Assembly: GCA_929200485.1 (NCBI GenBank)
Contig: CAKMZU010000005.1
Coordinates: 1-20,045 of the forward strand
Reading direction: 5' to 3'
Origin: an uncultured Gammaproteobacteria bacterium
GTDB taxonomy: Bacteria > Pseudomonadota > Gammaproteobacteria > Pseudomonadales > DT-91
Length of the DNA stretch: 20,045 bases
In this document: positions 18,572-20,045 of the stretch, piece after piece
Numbering within the stretch: position 1 is the stretch's first letter
Layout: each line of letters opens with the position of its first letter
Notes under the pieces: model-generated
The model's input: only the letters and a program-made list of their open reading frames with translations
The model's database searches: none
Told to the model about the DNA's origin: nothing
Position numbers and translations under genes: made by a program

Positions 18572-18721
18572 AGGTGCATGTATCCGCCTTGTGTGTTTTT
18601 GTGTAGTATTGATTCACATCCCTCGACAAGCTAAGAGTGAGCAGGATTCGATAAGCTCAAAATGAATCAACTTATCTTTTCATTGTCATACGCTTTTTAA
18701 GAGTGCTTATTAAGGCGGCAC

Positions 18722-19183
18722 ATGAAGAAATCAAGGCTTTTAGTTTATAGTCTATTGGCTCTTAGCTTTCCTGCATTTGCAATGATTGAATCGGCTAAAT
18801 CCGGGAGTGGCAGTCAAAGTACGAAACCTCAGAGTAGCTCATCTAAATCTTTGACTAGCCAAAACCCTCCAGAACCTCTATATCTGAATAGCGTAATTTT
18901 ATCTATAATAGATGCCTGTAAAAAATATCTAAATACAAAACCAGATGGTTGTAGCGGGAACCCCGACCAACTAATAAGTTTGACGTTGGAACTGGAAAAT
19001 GAAGATGAAAACAAAATATTCCCATATCCAGCAGAACTGAAGCCTGCTGGTATACAATTTTTCGCAAGTCTTTATTTTGCCGAAGACAGTAACCCTGAAG
19101 ATCCTGCATTTGAAGAAATAAATAGGTTCGCCAAAAAGGTTTCTTTTTCTATTTTAAAAAAACATAGAAAAAGAAAAACATGA
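18722..19183 (+). CDS. Small secreted protein of unknown function (paralog 2)
   Basis: The 153-residue protein begins with a clear Sec signal peptide (residues 1-20, ending 'ALSFPAFA'). A Ser-rich linker follows (about 24-47), then a compact domain (about 50-130) with two Cys (C66, C77) and 'NPDQLISLTLELENE', and a basic tail ('LKKHRKRKT'). It probably acts in the periplasm or outside the cell. No known family is recognised. The segment around C66 and 'DQLIS' resembles the corresponding stretch of the protein at 19403-19897 and, more weakly, that at 744-1400. AAGG six bases before the ATG supports the start. The gene is divergent from the permease. Confidence 0.7.
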   Translation: MKKSRLLVYSLLALSFPAFAMIESAKSGSGSQSTKPQSSSSKSLTSQNPPEPLYLNSVILSIIDACKKYLNTKPDGCSGNPDQLISLTLELENEDENKIFPYPAELKPAGIQFFASLYFAEDSNPEDPAFEEINRFAKKVSFSILKKHRKRKT

Positions 19184-19353
19184 GAAAAACGTTTGCGAAC
19201 AACCAGAATAAGAAAGTGCACTTAAATATAAGCTATAATTTTCAAGCCTAAGAATTAACAAGTATTCTCCTTAAGCAATCGATTCAGGCTATTAGCGAAT
19301 TATTTTGCATTAGTTTGGTCAAAAAATTTTTAATTCACTTTTATACATTTTTG

Positions 19354-19443
19354 ATGAAACTCATATCTTGCTTTATTTATATTCTTATCGCCGCTAGTTA
19401 CCATGCGCATTCGGTACCCACTAAATTCAAATATGATAAATAA
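19354..19443 (+). pseudogene. Signal-peptide half of a frameshifted secreted gene
   Basis: An ATG at 19354 opens 29 codons whose start, 'MKLISCFIYILIAASYHA', is a textbook signal peptide, followed by 'HSVPTKFKYDK' and TAA at 19441-19443. It overlaps the next ORF (19403-19897) in another frame. The natural reading is that signal peptide and body once formed one gene. The body frame is open back to 19358 but offers no start codon upstream of 19403. A one-base surplus or two-base loss between 19358 and 19443 would explain the break; a sequencing error is possible. Confidence 0.55.
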
Positions 19444-19897
19444 GGAGATGTTTCCACGATGTACGATTTATGAAGATGCAAATAACATCGAACGAGATCT
19501 AACTCCAAGAGAACAACTAATAAAAAATATTTTATATCTATGCCAAATGGCTACCTCTAAAAAAACAGACAAAGATGGTTATAGGATAGACCCCGAAGGT
19601 GCATTAATATCTATCAATATACCTTTTGAATGCACGCCCCAATTAGATACAAGTGTAACCTTCGTCAAAACCATCAGTCGATTAATCGAATACAAAACAG
19701 CAGAAAAAATATCGAGCTTTAATTTAAATGAAAAATCTGACGAAAATAAATTCGCATTCACCTTACTGACATATCTAACTTCTTCAATAGAAAATGAAGT
19801 TGAACAGCTTGAGTTTTTAGACTTATCTCGACTAACAGAGGCACTTCAAGAGCAACCTACTACTCTATTTAGATTCCCGTCGATTAGTAACCTATGA
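19403..19897 (+). CDS. Body of small secreted protein of unknown function (paralog 3)
   Basis: The ORF gives 164 residues, but its first residues ('MRIRYPLNSNMINKEM') are probably out-of-context sequence, because the likely signal peptide lies in another frame at 19354. The body has 'LIKNILYLC' (about 39-47), 'DPEGALISINIPFEC' (63-77), 'EKISSF' (101-106) and a helical acidic C-terminus. The motifs align by eye with the protein at 744-1400, including identical EKISSF, and partly with the one at 18722-19183. Without the signal peptide this ORF would be cytoplasmic or untranslated; no Shine-Dalgarno precedes the ATG at 19403. No known domain is recognised. Confidence 0.55.
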   Translation: MRIRYPLNSNMINKEMFPRCTIYEDANNIERDLTPREQLIKNILYLCQMATSKKTDKDGYRIDPEGALISINIPFECTPQLDTSVTFVKTISRLIEYKTAEKISSFNLNEKSDENKFAFTLLTYLTSSIENEVEQLEFLDLSRLTEALQEQPTTLFRFPSISNL

Positions 19898-19960
19898 GCT
19901 TTCATTAAAAAATTAGCAAATACACTGCCTGGTTTTTTCTCGCTATTAAAATACAGCGAT

Positions 19961-20045
19961 TTAATGCTTCGCCAGATTGATCTCATCTTCAATAATGAAG
20001 CTATAGTTTTCTTCGTATTCAACGATGATATCAACAAGATCCTTT
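19961..20045 (-). CDS. Partial ORF, possible acyl-carrier-protein-like C-terminus
   Basis: The minus strand enters at the window edge and reads 27 residues to a TAA at 19961-19963. The stretch 'DLVDIIVEYEENYSF', followed by 'IIEDEI', fits the helix II to helix III part of acyl carrier proteins ('DSLDxVELVMxLEExFxIxIxDE'), where the phosphopantetheine Ser lies just before the DL. That Ser position is outside the window. The frame ends six residues after the DE motif, shorter than usual, so this may be truncated or another acidic helical protein. Confidence 0.35.
   Translation of the reverse strand, partial: KDLVDIIVEYEENYSFIIEDEINLAKH

Noticed and set aside
19846..20037. Minus-strand 63-codon ORF overlapping the end of the third secreted gene
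   Set aside because: It overlaps the coding body at 19403-19897, has no ribosome site, and a better protein-like frame (19961-20045) runs through the same bases.
1..20045. CRISPR arrays, tRNA or rRNA genes
   Set aside because: No regularly spaced direct repeats outside the short LTQ tract, and no cloverleaf or rRNA-like conserved stretch was seen.

Overview
This window looks like an accessory region of a Gram-negative, moderately AT-rich bacterium. A host-associated gammaproteobacterium is my best guess, from the style of the ethanolamine permease, the Rhs protein, the DDE-transposase remnant and the giant DUF11 surface protein. This is inference; there is no rRNA or core gene to fix the taxonomy.

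Layout. 1-335: broken 3' part of a DDE transposase. 336-743: mostly empty, with one doubtful small ORF on the minus strand. 744-1400 (+): small AT-rich secreted protein of unknown function. 1416-6380 (-): 1654-residue Sec-exported Rhs/YD-repeat protein with a complete Rhs core and an unrecognised 278-residue C-terminal tip; a short signal-like ORF overlaps its start. 6381-6778: divergent intergenic region with two perfect inverted repeats. 6779-16912 (+): 3377-residue secreted protein made of about 22 degenerate DUF11-like Ig-fold repeats, ending in an SdrD-B-like piece and the 'PGVRL...TDEFGRFHVP' module that in relatives usually precedes an OmpA anchor, which is missing here. 16928-17050 (-): apparent decayed C-terminus of a TonB-dependent receptor. 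17051-18448 (-): ethanolamine permease of the APC superfamily. 18722-19183 (+) and 19354-19897 (+): two more small secreted proteins, the second apparently frameshifted between signal peptide and body. 19961-20045 (-): C-terminal tip of a partial ORF resembling acyl carrier protein.

The main theme is secretion and the cell surface. Two very large exported proteins (Rhs and the DUF11 repeat protein) are divergently arranged, with three small exported proteins at the flanks. By eye these three share short motifs (a KN-hydrophobic block, a D/P-x-x-LI strand, and an identical EKISSF in the first and third), which suggests an undescribed family of exported paralogs. Several remnants (transposase, receptor tail, frameshifted third paralog, possible ACP tail) point to a rearranged and partly decaying region. 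The permease is the only recognisable metabolic gene, and no eut genes accompany it.
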